Assembly: GCA_030042575.1 (NCBI GenBank)
Contig: JASHZK010000416.1
Span: 1 to 21,188, forward strand
DNA: 21,188 nucleotides
Source of the DNA: Acidimicrobiales bacterium
GTDB taxonomy: Bacteria; Actinomycetota; Acidimicrobiia; Acidimicrobiales; UBA8190
Reading direction: 5' to 3'
Shown here: positions 9,021-17,218 of the stretch, piece by piece
Layout: each line of letters starts with the position of its first letter
How positions within the stretch are numbered: position 1 is the first letter of the stretch
Made by a program: the position numbers and the translations under genes
The notes under the pieces: generated by a model
Databases searched by the model: none
What the model saw: the letters and a program-made list of their open reading frames with translations, nothing else
What the model was told of the DNA's origin: nothing

Positions 9021-10612
9021 TCCGGTTCGTCGGCGCCCCACGCTCGCCCGGCGAATGGCACGCTCCTGAGGGGTCTCACTTGCCGCTGGACGCCGTGCTG
9101 GCGAAGGCAACTCCACGGACCGGCCAGGGGCTTCGGACGAGGATCCTGCTCCTCCTGGAGGTTCTCGGTCTTCCGGCTGCGCCGGACGACCGAGAGCTTC
9201 TCGAGGCCCTGGCCTCCGTCTTGGAACCGGTGAACCGTCGAGAGATGTGGTTGGCACTGGCCGTCCTCACCGGGGTGTTGCCCGATACCGCAACCGTGGT
9301 CTCGGCCTGCCGAGCCGCCAAGCTGGACGGTGCTCTGGTGGCGCTGGCAGAGGCACTGGGTCGCTCCTGGATCTCGGAACATGACGCTTGGCCCGAAGTG
9401 GAACTCGTCGTCGATCGGGTCGTGGTCGACCTCCATCACACCAGCGCGACGAAGGTTGCTACCGGAATCCAGCGGGTCGTTCGGGCGACGGCCAGCCGCT
9501 GGTACCGTGACCACGACGTTCTTCTCGCCAGGTGGACCGAGCAGTACCGGGGACTCCGACGTCTCACTCCCGAAGAGCACCGCCGGGTGATGATGGGTCC
9601 CGAGCCGATGACCCTCACCGTGGAATCTGACCCGGTGGCGCCCCCCCAGGCAGCGTCGGCCGGCCCGGCTCCGGCTGAAGCCACCATCGTGCCGTGGCGA
9701 TGCACCATCATTGTGCCCGAGTTGGCGGCCGAACGCGAACGAGCCCTGCGCTACCGTGCATTAGCCGCATACTCAGGCTCGGCCACAGCCATCATCGGCT
9801 ACGACTGTGTGCCCATCATGCTCCCGGAGACCACTGTCGAGGGCATGGCGAGCGCCTTCTCGCTCCACCTAGCCGCCGTCGCTCACATGGATCGTGTGGC
9901 GGCGATCTCGGATGCCGCGGCCAGCGAGTACAGGGCGTGGCGGTCAATGTTGACCGGTTCGGGACGGAGGGGTCCCGAGGTGCGGTCGGTACCTCTGACC
10001 GCTGAGGTCAAGGTGCCGACCGACGCCGCCATGCAGGCGGCCCGGGACCTCTTGTGCGTCGGGTCACTTCCGGTCGTTCTGGCCGTGGGCAGCCATGAGC
10101 CTCGAAAGAACCATCTGGCCGTCCTCCATGCCGCCAAGATGCTCTGGCGGGAGGGCATGGAGTTCGCTCTCACATTCGTCGGAGGGCACTCTTGGAAGAG
10201 CGAGACCTTCAATGCCCAGGTGCAGGAGCTGCAGGCGGCCAGCCGACCGGTGCAGGCGATCAACGCTCTTTCCGACGAGCTTCTATGGGCGGCATACCGG
10301 GTGGCCTACTGCACCGTTTACATGTCAGTCCACGAAGGCTTCGGGCTCCCGATTGCCGAGTCTCTGGCCAGCGGAACTCCCGTGGTCACCTCCAATCTGG
10401 GAAGCATGCTCGAGCTGGCCAGCCGGGGAGGCGCCCTGGCGGCCGATCCAGCCGACGACGGTGCCATCGCCGGAGCTCTCCGGCGGATCCTTGCGCAGCC
10501 GGCTTACCAGGAGCGCCTGGCCGAGGAGGCGACGGCGCTGGAATGGAGGACCTGGGACGAGTACGCCGCTGAGGCGTGGCAGTTCCTCGTCGAGGGGGCT
10601 CCTCGGCGGTAG
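9017..10612 (+). CDS. GT4-type glycosyltransferase (paralogue 2, intact active site)
   Basis: This 531-residue retaining glycosyltransferase probably adds a hexose or deoxyhexose from a nucleotide sugar to a growing glycan. Its layout matches the preceding gene: a helical N-terminal domain, the signature VVVDLHHTSATKVATGIQRV, RRLTPEEHRRVMMG, a middle Rossmann region (AIIGYDCVPIMLPE) and a GT4 domain. The donor-site residues are canonical: the phosphate-binding loop GSHEPRKNH (Arg363, Lys364) and the E-x7-E pair Glu440/Glu448 in HEGFGLPIAESLASGTPVV. GTG 9017 overlaps the previous stop as GTGA, indicating translational coupling. The gene contains a rare TTA leucine codon at 9761-9763. It ends 3 bp before the stop of the convergent GT4 gene. 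Confidence 0.88.
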   Translation: MIRFVGAPRSPGEWHAPEGSHLPLDAVLAKATPRTGQGLRTRILLLLEVLGLPAAPDDRELLEALASVLEPVNRREMWLALAVLTGVLPDTATVVSACRAAKLDGALVALAEALGRSWISEHDAWPEVELVVDRVVVDLHHTSATKVATGIQRVVRATASRWYRDHDVLLARWTEQYRGLRRLTPEEHRRVMMGPEPMTLTVESDPVAPPQAASAGPAPAEATIVPWRCTIIVPELAAERERALRYRALAAYSGSATAIIGYDCVPIMLPETTVEGMASAFSLHLAAVAHMDRVAAISDAAASEYRAWRSMLTGSGRRGPEVRSVPLTAEVKVPTDAAMQAARDLLCVGSLPVVLAVGSHEPRKNHLAVLHAAKMLWREGMEFALTFVGGHSWKSETFNAQVQELQAASRPVQAINALSDELLWAAYRVAYCTVYMSVHEGFGLPIAESLASGTPVVTSNLGSMLELASRGGALAADPADDGAIAGALRRILAQPAYQERLAEEATALEWRTWDEYAAEAWQFLVEGAPRR

Positions 10613-10615
10613 TCA

Positions 10616-11803
10616 TCAGCCGGGCCCGGTCGTACGGCGATGGCGCCCGGCCTCGATACAACGCCAGATCTCTTCGAGGCGTCCGATGGCGATGCGGCTG
10701 ACCGCCGATTCCGAATAGCGGGCCTGCATGGTCGCCGCCGCCGCCCGGCCGATGCGTGTTCGGAGATCCACGTTTTCTGCCAGCAGCTGCATCCATTCGG
10801 CGGCTTGGTCGAGGTCGGGTTCCGCCCAGAGCTCGCCGGCCACGTACGTACCTTCCATGCCTGGATTGTGCGTCTGGTCACCTTCCTCGACCTCTCGCAG
10901 CCGGTAGCCGATCAGGCAGCTGTTGTCGGCCGACATGAAATCGAGGCTTCCCGAGTAGGCGGTGCCGATCACAGGCTTTCCAAGAGCCATGGACTCCGCC
11001 AGCCCCAGCCCGAAGCCCTCGGAACGATGGAGCGACACGAACACGTCGCAAGCGTGGAGGAGGTCCTCGTACTCTCGAGGTCTCAGGTTGCGGTCGATCA
11101 ACATCCCCCCCACCTCGCTGACGGCGTCCTCGAGTGCCTCGCCATAGGACCTGTTGACGTCCAGGTTGATGGCTTTCACGACGAGGAAGGCATCTTGGGA
11201 AGAGCCTCCGAAGGCGCGGCCGAATGCCTCGATGCTCCCGATAGGGTTCTTGCGGCCCACAGTGGAGTTGAAGTCGAAGCTCGTGAGGAAGATGGTGGTC
11301 TTCTCCGAGATCCCCCAGCTGTGGCGAAGCGAACCGGGCTCGGCGCTGGCACGGAAGACCGGGACGACCGGCGGGACGACATGGACGGGTTTGTCCGTGC
11401 AGCGGGAGATGGCACGCCGCACGAAGGTGGTGGGCACCCAGATCTCGGAGACTCGCTCGATCTGGCGCTGCATCCACTCGGGCAAGGTGGGAAGCTCCCA
11501 GAACCAGGTGGCGATGTGGTACGGCGACGTTCCATGCGGCTGCAACTCCTCGTCGGGAACGATGCGGAACTCGTTGACGTTCAACGTCCACAGGTTGATC
11601 GCCCGAGGCGTTCCGTTTGGGAGCCTCCTCAGCTCTTCGGGGAAGAGCTCCGGGATCCGAGGGGCGCCTGACTCGAAGGTGGATACGTGCATCTCCACGC
11701 CCGCGTGGAGGAGAGCCAAGGCCAGGCGCCGGCCGGCATGGGCGAGACCCGTGGTTGCCGACCAGTCGCCGCACACGCGCAACCCTCCCGGCAGGATGTC
11801 CAC
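10616..11803 (-). CDS. GT4 family glycosyltransferase
   Basis: This 395-residue GT-B glycosyltransferase is from a different GT4 subfamily than the tandem pair on the other strand. The N-terminal domain begins GGLRVCGDWSATTGLAHAGR, with a loop typical of acceptor binding, followed by YHIATWFWELPTLPEWMQRQ and VSEIWVPTTFVRRAI. The C-terminal donor domain has FDFNSTVGRKNPIGSIEAF (Arg-Lys phosphate contacts) and the intact E-x7-E motif in HRSEGFGLGLAESMALGKPV, followed by GTAYSGSLDFM. The start is a GTG; in-frame sequence continues upstream without a better start, so a few residues could be added. It is the last gene of a minus-strand operon, 14 bp after the coiled-coil gene. Its product probably acts in the same glycan pathway as the membrane protein upstream. 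Confidence 0.88.
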   Translation of the reverse strand: MDILPGGLRVCGDWSATTGLAHAGRRLALALLHAGVEMHVSTFESGAPRIPELFPEELRRLPNGTPRAINLWTLNVNEFRIVPDEELQPHGTSPYHIATWFWELPTLPEWMQRQIERVSEIWVPTTFVRRAISRCTDKPVHVVPPVVPVFRASAEPGSLRHSWGISEKTTIFLTSFDFNSTVGRKNPIGSIEAFGRAFGGSSQDAFLVVKAINLDVNRSYGEALEDAVSEVGGMLIDRNLRPREYEDLLHACDVFVSLHRSEGFGLGLAESMALGKPVIGTAYSGSLDFMSADNSCLIGYRLREVEEGDQTHNPGMEGTYVAGELWAEPDLDQAAEWMQLLAENVDLRTRIGRAAAATMQARYSESAVSRIAIGRLEEIWRCIEAGRHRRTTGPG

Positions 11804-11817
11804 GAGCGGCCAGGCGA

Positions 11818-12249
11818 TCAGTCCAACTGGCCCGCGCCGTCAGGGCGACGAGTTGCGGCGCCTTGCTCGCCATCCTCGAACCGAAGCTGGAGCCTGGTCA
11901 GATCGGAGCGAAGTGCGGCCACATGGTCCCCGATCTCTCGTTCGGCCTGATGCAACCCGCGTCGCATGGTCTGTTCCACCTTACCGTTCAGCTCGTCGAA
12001 GCTCCGAGTCAGCTCGTCCTGCCGCTGCAAGTAGTCGGACAGGGCACTCAACACGATCTGGTTGAAGGCCACCTGATGATTGAGAAACGGCCGGTTCAGG
12101 CGGTATAGCGCCCGCTTGGCCCAGCGGAACCTCGTCGACCGGGGAGGCGGAAGGTCGAGATGTGCATGGTCGCGAGCATCTCGAATTCCAGCATGCTCGC
12201 CATCCTCGCTCACCGGGGTGAGTGTACTGTCGCCCGACGCACGGCGCAT
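11818..12249 (-). CDS. Small coiled-coil protein of a glycan cluster, unknown function
   Basis: This gene encodes about 143 residues with no enzymatic motif. The core is WAKRALYRLNRPFLNHQVAF followed by NQIVLSALSDYLQRQDELTR. It then runs into a long charged heptad-like coil up to residue about 125 and a short polar tail. I know this 'RPFL-NHQ-FN-VL-AL' element as an N-terminal stalk fused to actinobacterial sugar methyltransferases and glycosyltransferases. Here it stands alone, so it could be a scaffold or chain-length factor, or a part split from an enzyme. ATG 12249 is chosen; GTG 12213 is equally plausible, and a TTG at 12327 would overlap the upstream gene. No good Shine-Dalgarno is visible for any of them. 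It lies between the membrane protein and GT4 genes in the same orientation. Confidence 0.65.
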   Translation of the reverse strand: MRRASGDSTLTPVSEDGEHAGIRDARDHAHLDLPPPRSTRFRWAKRALYRLNRPFLNHQVAFNQIVLSALSDYLQRQDELTRSFDELNGKVEQTMRRGLHQAEREIGDHVAALRSDLTRLQLRFEDGEQGAATRRPDGAGQLD

Positions 12250-12295
12250 GGTGGAGCGGCGCGCCTTCCTGGTCGTTGCGACAAGGCTCCCAGGG

Positions 12296-14215
12296 TCAGG
12301 GCAGGGTCGAGGTGGGCGCGCAACCAAGACGAGTGAATGCCTCTACCATCGACTGCTGCACGTGTGCATACAGGTATACCCCGCTGTCATGGCGCGGACG
12401 GGTGCCTAAAGCGGAATCCACAAGCATCAAGACGGAATGGGATCCGGGGACGACCGTGGTGACCACGATGGTGCTGACATGCCAAACGCGCAGGTCGTCG
12501 TCGACTCGGCACAGAAGGGAGTTGGATGCTGTCGGCTGTGGCTGGCCAGAGGATGCCTCAGTGAACAGCGTTTCCGTCGTAGCAGGGGGACCGGACGCCG
12601 TCGTGGTGTCCTTTGGACCCGGTGAGAGGAGGTAGCCCGCCGGGATGCGGTACCGAAATGCGTCCTCGGCCTGCCACAGCATTCCGTCGTCGGACCCGGG
12701 AATGGCCATTGGGTAAGTGAGGAGGACGCTTCCAGGGGGAATGGATCGCACGGCCCCTGACGAAAAGAACGTGGGGACCGTGACTTTGGCTATCGGATAT
12801 GGCCAATTCGGGATCAACGGGAACAGACCTACGGCGGCGATGACCGTACAGGCGACCATAGACCGCCGATTCCAACCCGGACGGACGCTCAGGTCTCGGT
12901 GAAGCCGATCGATGGCGATGGCGAGAACCATTCCGCTGAAGAGGCACACGTAGAGCGAGTACCGGGACGCTATCGCTCCATCGAGCAGAGGGAGATGTCT
13001 GAACACGGTGAACGGAAGGCGAATGCCCGTCAGTCGACCGTCGATGCGCAGTCGGGGTCCCAGGCTCAGTACCAGGGAAACGCAGGCCATGGCCGCCGCA
13101 AATTGCACGATCTTGCTTCGCCGGTATCGGCCGACGAGGGCGATGAGCAGGAGGATGAGGGGGACGCCCATGTACGTTCCGTTTTCGGCGAGATCGCCGT
13201 TCGTGAACCGGTTGGCCACCTGCTGGATCGAGGCCGGCGAAATCAGCTGGTTGGCTGTGGGGGCGACCAGACCGAGCACGTCGCTGCTGTACAGGTCCAA
13301 GACATTGAGGGGTTGAGGCGGTCCGTCGAGGTGCTGTGGACCGGCCGTCAGCATCCATATCGGGTAGGCGCACAACAGGGCGAAGATCAGCAGTCCGCTC
13401 GACAGGCCCACCGCCGCGTAGCGGTAGCGTGACCGGATTTCGTGCCGACGGAAGATCACCAGGAGCACCAACCCTGCCATAGTGATGGTTGCGCTACTGG
13501 CGAGGACCTCAGTGGAAGTCAGGAATTGGCATGTGGCGACCACTCCGAGGAGGGCGCCCCAAGCGAGGGGGTTGCCGCTCTGACGCATCAGGATCACGTC
13601 GAGGATCAGGACGATGAGCGGTGGAAAGACAGCGAACAGAAGGAAGAGATGCCCGTACCCGACAGCGACCATGTACGGTGAGAACCCATAGAGCAATCCG
13701 CCGATGAACGAGGCCGGTGTCCAAGGAGCCCACCGCCTGAACAGGGCAAAAGCGGACGTTGCTGATCCTGCATAGCAGAGGACCATGAGCACATTGAAGG
13801 TGGCGACCGGTCCCCACACGAACGTCACCGGGGCGAGCAGCAATCCGGGAAGGAACATCGTCGTGTTGGCTACGAGGTTCGCCCCGTAGGGGTAGTTGAC
13901 GTAATTGGTGAAGAAAGGGTTGTGAAGATGGAGCAGCGAATAAGGCGTAACGGCCAAGAACCAAGCCTCTTCGGTGAGGTCGCTACCCTCGTTCTGGATG
14001 TGATCGGTCCATCCATGGAGCCATGAGGGCGAGTTGGCAAGCATGGCCAGAGCCACATAAACGGCGATGACGCAGATCCATGTAAAGAGGAGCTTGCGTG
14101 ATCGCTTGGCATGTCGTGGACGGGCACGGCCCGCCCCCGGGACGTTTGGCTGGTCTCTCGACGCTTCGCTGTCTGCACGGGTGGCAGGAATGTGTTCGCC
14201 GACCGTCGAGCTCAT
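12296..14215 (-). CDS. Large polytopic membrane protein, GT-C-like glycosyltransferase candidate
   Basis: This 639-residue integral membrane protein has a basic cytoplasmic N-terminus and a first membrane helix at about 43-62, then roughly ten or more further hydrophobic segments up to about residue 455. A C-terminal extracytoplasmic region of about 170 residues follows. After helix 1 there is an acidic loop, DHIQNEGSDLTEEAWFLAV, then PYSLLHLHNPFFTNYVNYPY. This has the same placement as the catalytic Asp/Glu loop of GT-C enzymes that use polyprenyl-phosphate sugars. The overall pattern resembles actinobacterial YfhO/DUF-type membrane proteins of glycan loci. Transferase function is inferred from topology, the acidic loop and neighbours. 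The ATG at 14215 starts the minus-strand operon. Base composition is less GC-rich than in the core genes, consistent with an accessory origin. Confidence 0.78.
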   Translation of the reverse strand: MSSTVGEHIPATRADSEASRDQPNVPGAGRARPRHAKRSRKLLFTWICVIAVYVALAMLANSPSWLHGWTDHIQNEGSDLTEEAWFLAVTPYSLLHLHNPFFTNYVNYPYGANLVANTTMFLPGLLLAPVTFVWGPVATFNVLMVLCYAGSATSAFALFRRWAPWTPASFIGGLLYGFSPYMVAVGYGHLFLLFAVFPPLIVLILDVILMRQSGNPLAWGALLGVVATCQFLTSTEVLASSATITMAGLVLLVIFRRHEIRSRYRYAAVGLSSGLLIFALLCAYPIWMLTAGPQHLDGPPQPLNVLDLYSSDVLGLVAPTANQLISPASIQQVANRFTNGDLAENGTYMGVPLILLLIALVGRYRRSKIVQFAAAMACVSLVLSLGPRLRIDGRLTGIRLPFTVFRHLPLLDGAIASRYSLYVCLFSGMVLAIAIDRLHRDLSVRPGWNRRSMVACTVIAAVGLFPLIPNWPYPIAKVTVPTFFSSGAVRSIPPGSVLLTYPMAIPGSDDGMLWQAEDAFRYRIPAGYLLSPGPKDTTTASGPPATTETLFTEASSGQPQPTASNSLLCRVDDDLRVWHVSTIVVTTVVPGSHSVLMLVDSALGTRPRHDSGVYLYAHVQQSMVEAFTRLGCAPTSTLP

Positions 14216-14438
14216 GCGTGTGGGCCGAGGTCAGAGGAAGCCGGCCAACCGACCATGGCCGCCGAGTCTATGCACGGTGGTGAGGACGGTCGCCGATACG
14301 CGGCCTGTCGTGCGCGACACGGATTCGCGCTGCGGAGACGGCGTTGCGGCCATCGTCGAGTCGTGAAGCACCTGTCGATCCCGCCTCTTGGACCGCACGG
14401 GCTGGCGGATCGCCCGGCCTTCGTGCCTAGCATCGGCC
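14216..14438. promoter_or_regulatory. Divergent intergenic region between the membrane-protein operon and the aminotransferase
   Basis: No convincing gene lies in these 223 bp. For the minus-strand operon, TAGACT (complement of 14265-14270) fits the TAnnnT -10 pattern and would give a leader of about 40 nt. For the plus strand, TAGCAT (14428-14433) sits only 5 nt before the aminotransferase ATG, which would imply a leaderless start, slightly short of ideal spacing. No -35 boxes stand out for either. It must contain both promoters, but the exact elements are uncertain. Confidence 0.4.
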
Positions 14439-15533
14439 ATGGCCATCGGCGAGCGGGTGCTCATGGGCCCCGGGCCCTCCAACGTCTATCCCGAGGTCAC
14501 GGCGGCCCTGGCTCGCCCCGTGCTGGGCCACCTCGACCCCGAGTTCCTCTTTCTCCTCGAAGAGACCTGTGAGCGCCTGCGCGCCGTTTTCCGGACGGCG
14601 AACCGGCTGACCCTGCCGGTCAGCGGAACCGGGTCGGCCGGCATGGAAGCCGCCCTCGTCAACGTGGTCCACGCCGGCGACGTCGTCGTGGTGGGGGTGA
14701 ACGGCCTCTTCGGCGAGCGCATGGCCGAGGTCGCCGCCCGCCAGGGTGCTGAGGTGGTGCGCGTGGAGGCGCCCTGGGGCGAGCCGCTCGATCCCGAAGC
14801 GCTCCTCAGGGCCCACCCCTCGCCGGCGGTCATCGCCCTGGTGCACGCCGAGACCTCCACCGGTGTGCGCAACGACGTGGCCGCTGTCTGCCTGGGCAAG
14901 GGCGAGGCCCTGGTGGTGGCCGACACCGTCACCTCCCTGGGCGGTGTCGAGTTGGAGGTGGACGGCTGGGGGGTCGACATCGCCTACAGCGGGACGCAGA
15001 AGTGCCTGGGCGTGCCGCCCGGCCTGGCCCCCTTGACCATGGGCGAGCGGGCCTGGGCCCGGCGTCTCGAGCGTCCGGCCTCGTGGTACCTCGACCTCGG
15101 GCTCGTCGCCGGCTACGTGACCGGTGCCGGTGGGCGCACCTACCACCACACGGCTCCGGTCAGCATGGTCTTCGCCCTCCACGCCGGTCTCGGGGTGTTG
15201 CTCCAAGAGGGCCTGGAGCAGTCCTGGCACCGCCACCTGGGCTGCGGCCAGATGCTCCAGGACGGGCTCCAGGCAATGGGGCTCGAGCTGCTCGCCCCCG
15301 AAGGCCACCGGCTCCCGCAGCTCACCACCGTCCGGGTGCCCGAGGACCTTCCCCCCCACAGCGGCGAGGCAGAGGTCCGCCGCGTGCTGCTCGAGCGCTA
15401 CGGCATCGAGATCGGTGGGGGGGTGGGTTCTTTGGCGGGCAAGGTGTGGCGGATCGGCTGCATGGGCCACACAGCCCGGCGGGCCAACGTCACCCTGTTG
15501 TTGGCTGCCCTGGCCGAGGTGCTGGGCCGGTGA
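14439..15533 (+). CDS. Class V aminotransferase (alanine-glyoxylate / serine-pyruvate type)
   Basis: This 364-residue PLP enzyme of fold type I probably transfers an amino group from alanine or serine to glyoxylate or pyruvate. The N-terminal family motif is LMGPGPSNVYPEVTAAL, with LGHLDPEF. The cofactor phosphate-binding loop is PVSGTGSAGMEAALVN (about 60-75). ALVHAETSTGVRND and LVVADTVTSLGGVELEVDGW supply the ring-stacking region and the Asp that contacts the pyridine nitrogen. SGTQKCLGVPPGLAP carries the Schiff-base Lys188. YHHTAPVSMVFALHAGL is also typical of the family. ATG 14439 is preferred over an in-frame ATG at 14388 because it lies just before the conserved start of the fold. The gene is translationally coupled to the following acetyltransferase. 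Confidence 0.93.
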   Translation: MAIGERVLMGPGPSNVYPEVTAALARPVLGHLDPEFLFLLEETCERLRAVFRTANRLTLPVSGTGSAGMEAALVNVVHAGDVVVVGVNGLFGERMAEVAARQGAEVVRVEAPWGEPLDPEALLRAHPSPAVIALVHAETSTGVRNDVAAVCLGKGEALVVADTVTSLGGVELEVDGWGVDIAYSGTQKCLGVPPGLAPLTMGERAWARRLERPASWYLDLGLVAGYVTGAGGRTYHHTAPVSMVFALHAGLGVLLQEGLEQSWHRHLGCGQMLQDGLQAMGLELLAPEGHRLPQLTTVRVPEDLPPHSGEAEVRRVLLERYGIEIGGGVGSLAGKVWRIGCMGHTARRANVTLLLAALAEVLGR

Positions 15534-16150
15534 TCGGCCGCGCCTCGCGGGTCCATCCCCTCGAGCTGCTGGGCTGGCGCGTCCGCCTGCGCACTCTGAC
15601 CGAGGACGACTACGGGCAGTGGTACGAGGTGCGCTCGCGTTGCCGGGACTGGCTCGTGCCCTGGGAGCCCCGCCCGGCCGGGGCTCCTCCCACGGCGGAG
15701 GACAAGGGCAGCTTCATCGCCCGCTGCGCCGCCCGCGAACGCGAACGTCAGCTCGGCAGCGGCTACGGCTTCGGCATTTTCGTGGATGAGCGGCTGGCCG
15801 GCGAGATCACCCTGTCCTCCATCCAGCGGGGCCCCTTCCAGAACGCCTTCATCGGGTACTGGGTGGACCGGGAGCTGGCCGGGCGGGGCATCGTCCCCGA
15901 GGCCACCGTGGTCGTGCTGCGCTTCGCCTTCGAGGAGCTCGGCCTGCACCGGGTCGAGATAGCCATCGTGCCCCGCAACCACGCCAGCCGCCGGGTGGTC
16001 GAGAAGCTGGGCATACGCCAGGAGAGCATCGCTCTTCGCTACCTGGAGATCGACGGACAGTGGGAGGACCACGTCCGCTACGCCATCACCTCCGAGGAGT
16101 GGGCCAAACGAGGCTACGAGCTCATGCTCCAGTGGCTCAAGAAGACGTGA
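15530..16150 (+). CDS. GNAT acetyltransferase, RimJ/RimL type
   Basis: This 206-residue GNAT-fold enzyme transfers an acetyl group from acetyl-CoA, typically to an N-terminal amine as in RimJ/RimL. Visible elements are the N-terminal strand WRVRLRTLTEDDYGQWYEVR, the mid-sheet FGIFVDERLAGEITLSSIQ, and YWVDRELAGRGIVPEATVVV with the acetyl-CoA pyrophosphate loop (R/Q-x-x-G-x-G/A type, here LAGRGIV). HRVEIAIVPRNHASRRVVEK followed by LGI is the classic RimJ/RimL end. GTG 15530 overlaps the aminotransferase stop (GTGA). The true substrate is unknown. The gene ends 9 bp before the stop of a convergent gene. Confidence 0.9.
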   Translation: MIGRASRVHPLELLGWRVRLRTLTEDDYGQWYEVRSRCRDWLVPWEPRPAGAPPTAEDKGSFIARCAARERERQLGSGYGFGIFVDERLAGEITLSSIQRGPFQNAFIGYWVDRELAGRGIVPEATVVVLRFAFEELGLHRVEIAIVPRNHASRRVVEKLGIRQESIALRYLEIDGQWEDHVRYAITSEEWAKRGYELMLQWLKKT

Positions 16151-16159
16151 TCCTCGTGA

Positions 16160-17215
16160 CTAGGCCGAGGCGTCGCCGCCCGGGTGCACTACCGCTCGGG
16201 ACCGCCGGAAGAACTGCTCCACGTCCTGTTCGTAGGTGTACGACGTGGGGGCGTGGCCCAGGCCCCGACGAAGCCGCGTGGCCCGGATGAAGCTGTCCAC
16301 CGCCGCCGCGCTGGTGTACCGGCAGGCGAAGCCGGTCTTGGCCAGCCGGGACGTGTCGATGCCCCGGCCGTAGCGAAGCAGTCCCTCGAGCTCGGGCGGG
16401 AAGTCGATCAATCCCAGCTGGACCAGGGGCAGGGCGAACAGGCGCGTTCCTGCCGGCGGCAGGGGGAGCAGGCGGGTGTCGCACAGAGCGGCCACTTCGC
16501 TCCAGGGCAGGCGCCCGGCGCCGGCCACGTTGTAGAGGCCCGGGATGCGGTTTCGGGTGACGTGCTCGAGGCATCGGACGACGTCGTCCTCCTCGATGAA
16601 TTGCACCAGCGGGTTGTAGCCGGCGATGGAGGGGCACATGGGCCGCGACAAGTTGGCGCTGATGGGGGTCACGATGTCGGTCCCCAGCACGTTGGCGAAG
16701 CGCAACACCGAGACCACGGTGGCCGGGTTGTCCTCGGCGAAGTCGCGCACGAAGCTCTCCACTTCGAGCAAGGATCGCTCTACTCCGGTTCGTGCCGGCG
16801 ACGTCCGGGTCATCTCCTCACGGAACCAGGTCGGGTCGGTGGCCGCTGCCCCGTAGACGAGGGACGACGACTTCACCACCACCTGGCGTACCGAGGACGA
16901 GGATTGGCCGGCGGCAGCCAGGAGGTTCATGGTGCCGATGACGTTGATCTCGTGCAATGTGCGTCCCGACACCTTGGTCGAGTCAACGATCAAGAAAGTG
17001 TGGACGATGGTGTCCACCTGGGTGGCCCGTACGATGCGAGACAGGATCGAGTAGGTCTGGTCGGCCCGGACGAACTCGGCTCGTTCCAGGGGCACCGACG
17101 GCTCGCTGGTGCCCATCCCCAGGATCATCTCCACGTCCGGTTCTGCCTCCAGGGCCTGGGCCATGCGCCCGCCCCAAAACGTGTCGAGTCCCGTGATGAG
17201 GACGCGCCGGCCCAT
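16160..17215 (-). CDS. Atypical extended SDR (NAD-dependent epimerase/dehydratase-like) protein
   Basis: This 351-residue protein has a Rossmann fold of the extended SDR type. The nucleotide-binding loop is RVLITGLDTFWGGRMAQALE, a looser form of GxxGxxG. FVRADQ, VDTIVHTF, INVIGTMNLLAAA and VVVKSSSLVYGAA mark the usual strands, and GLYNVAGAGRLPWSEVAALC the late region. The catalytic Tyr-x-x-x-Lys pair expected around residues 143-147 reads Thr-Gly-Val-Glu-Arg within SPARTGVERSLLEVESFV, so ordinary epimerase chemistry is doubtful. M. tuberculosis Rv0501 is annotated as a galE-like gene next to an acyltransferase (Rv0502), and the same pairing is seen here. Its role may be lipid-linked rather than UDP-sugar epimerisation. 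Only 3 bp separate it from the upstream acyltransferase gene, so they form one operon. Confidence 0.85.
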   Translation of the reverse strand: MGRRVLITGLDTFWGGRMAQALEAEPDVEMILGMGTSEPSVPLERAEFVRADQTYSILSRIVRATQVDTIVHTFLIVDSTKVSGRTLHEINVIGTMNLLAAAGQSSSSVRQVVVKSSSLVYGAAATDPTWFREEMTRTSPARTGVERSLLEVESFVRDFAEDNPATVVSVLRFANVLGTDIVTPISANLSRPMCPSIAGYNPLVQFIEEDDVVRCLEHVTRNRIPGLYNVAGAGRLPWSEVAALCDTRLLPLPPAGTRLFALPLVQLGLIDFPPELEGLLRYGRGIDTSRLAKTGFACRYTSAAAVDSFIRATRLRRGLGHAPTSYTYEQDVEQFFRRSRAVVHPGGDASA

Positions 17216-17218
17216 GAA

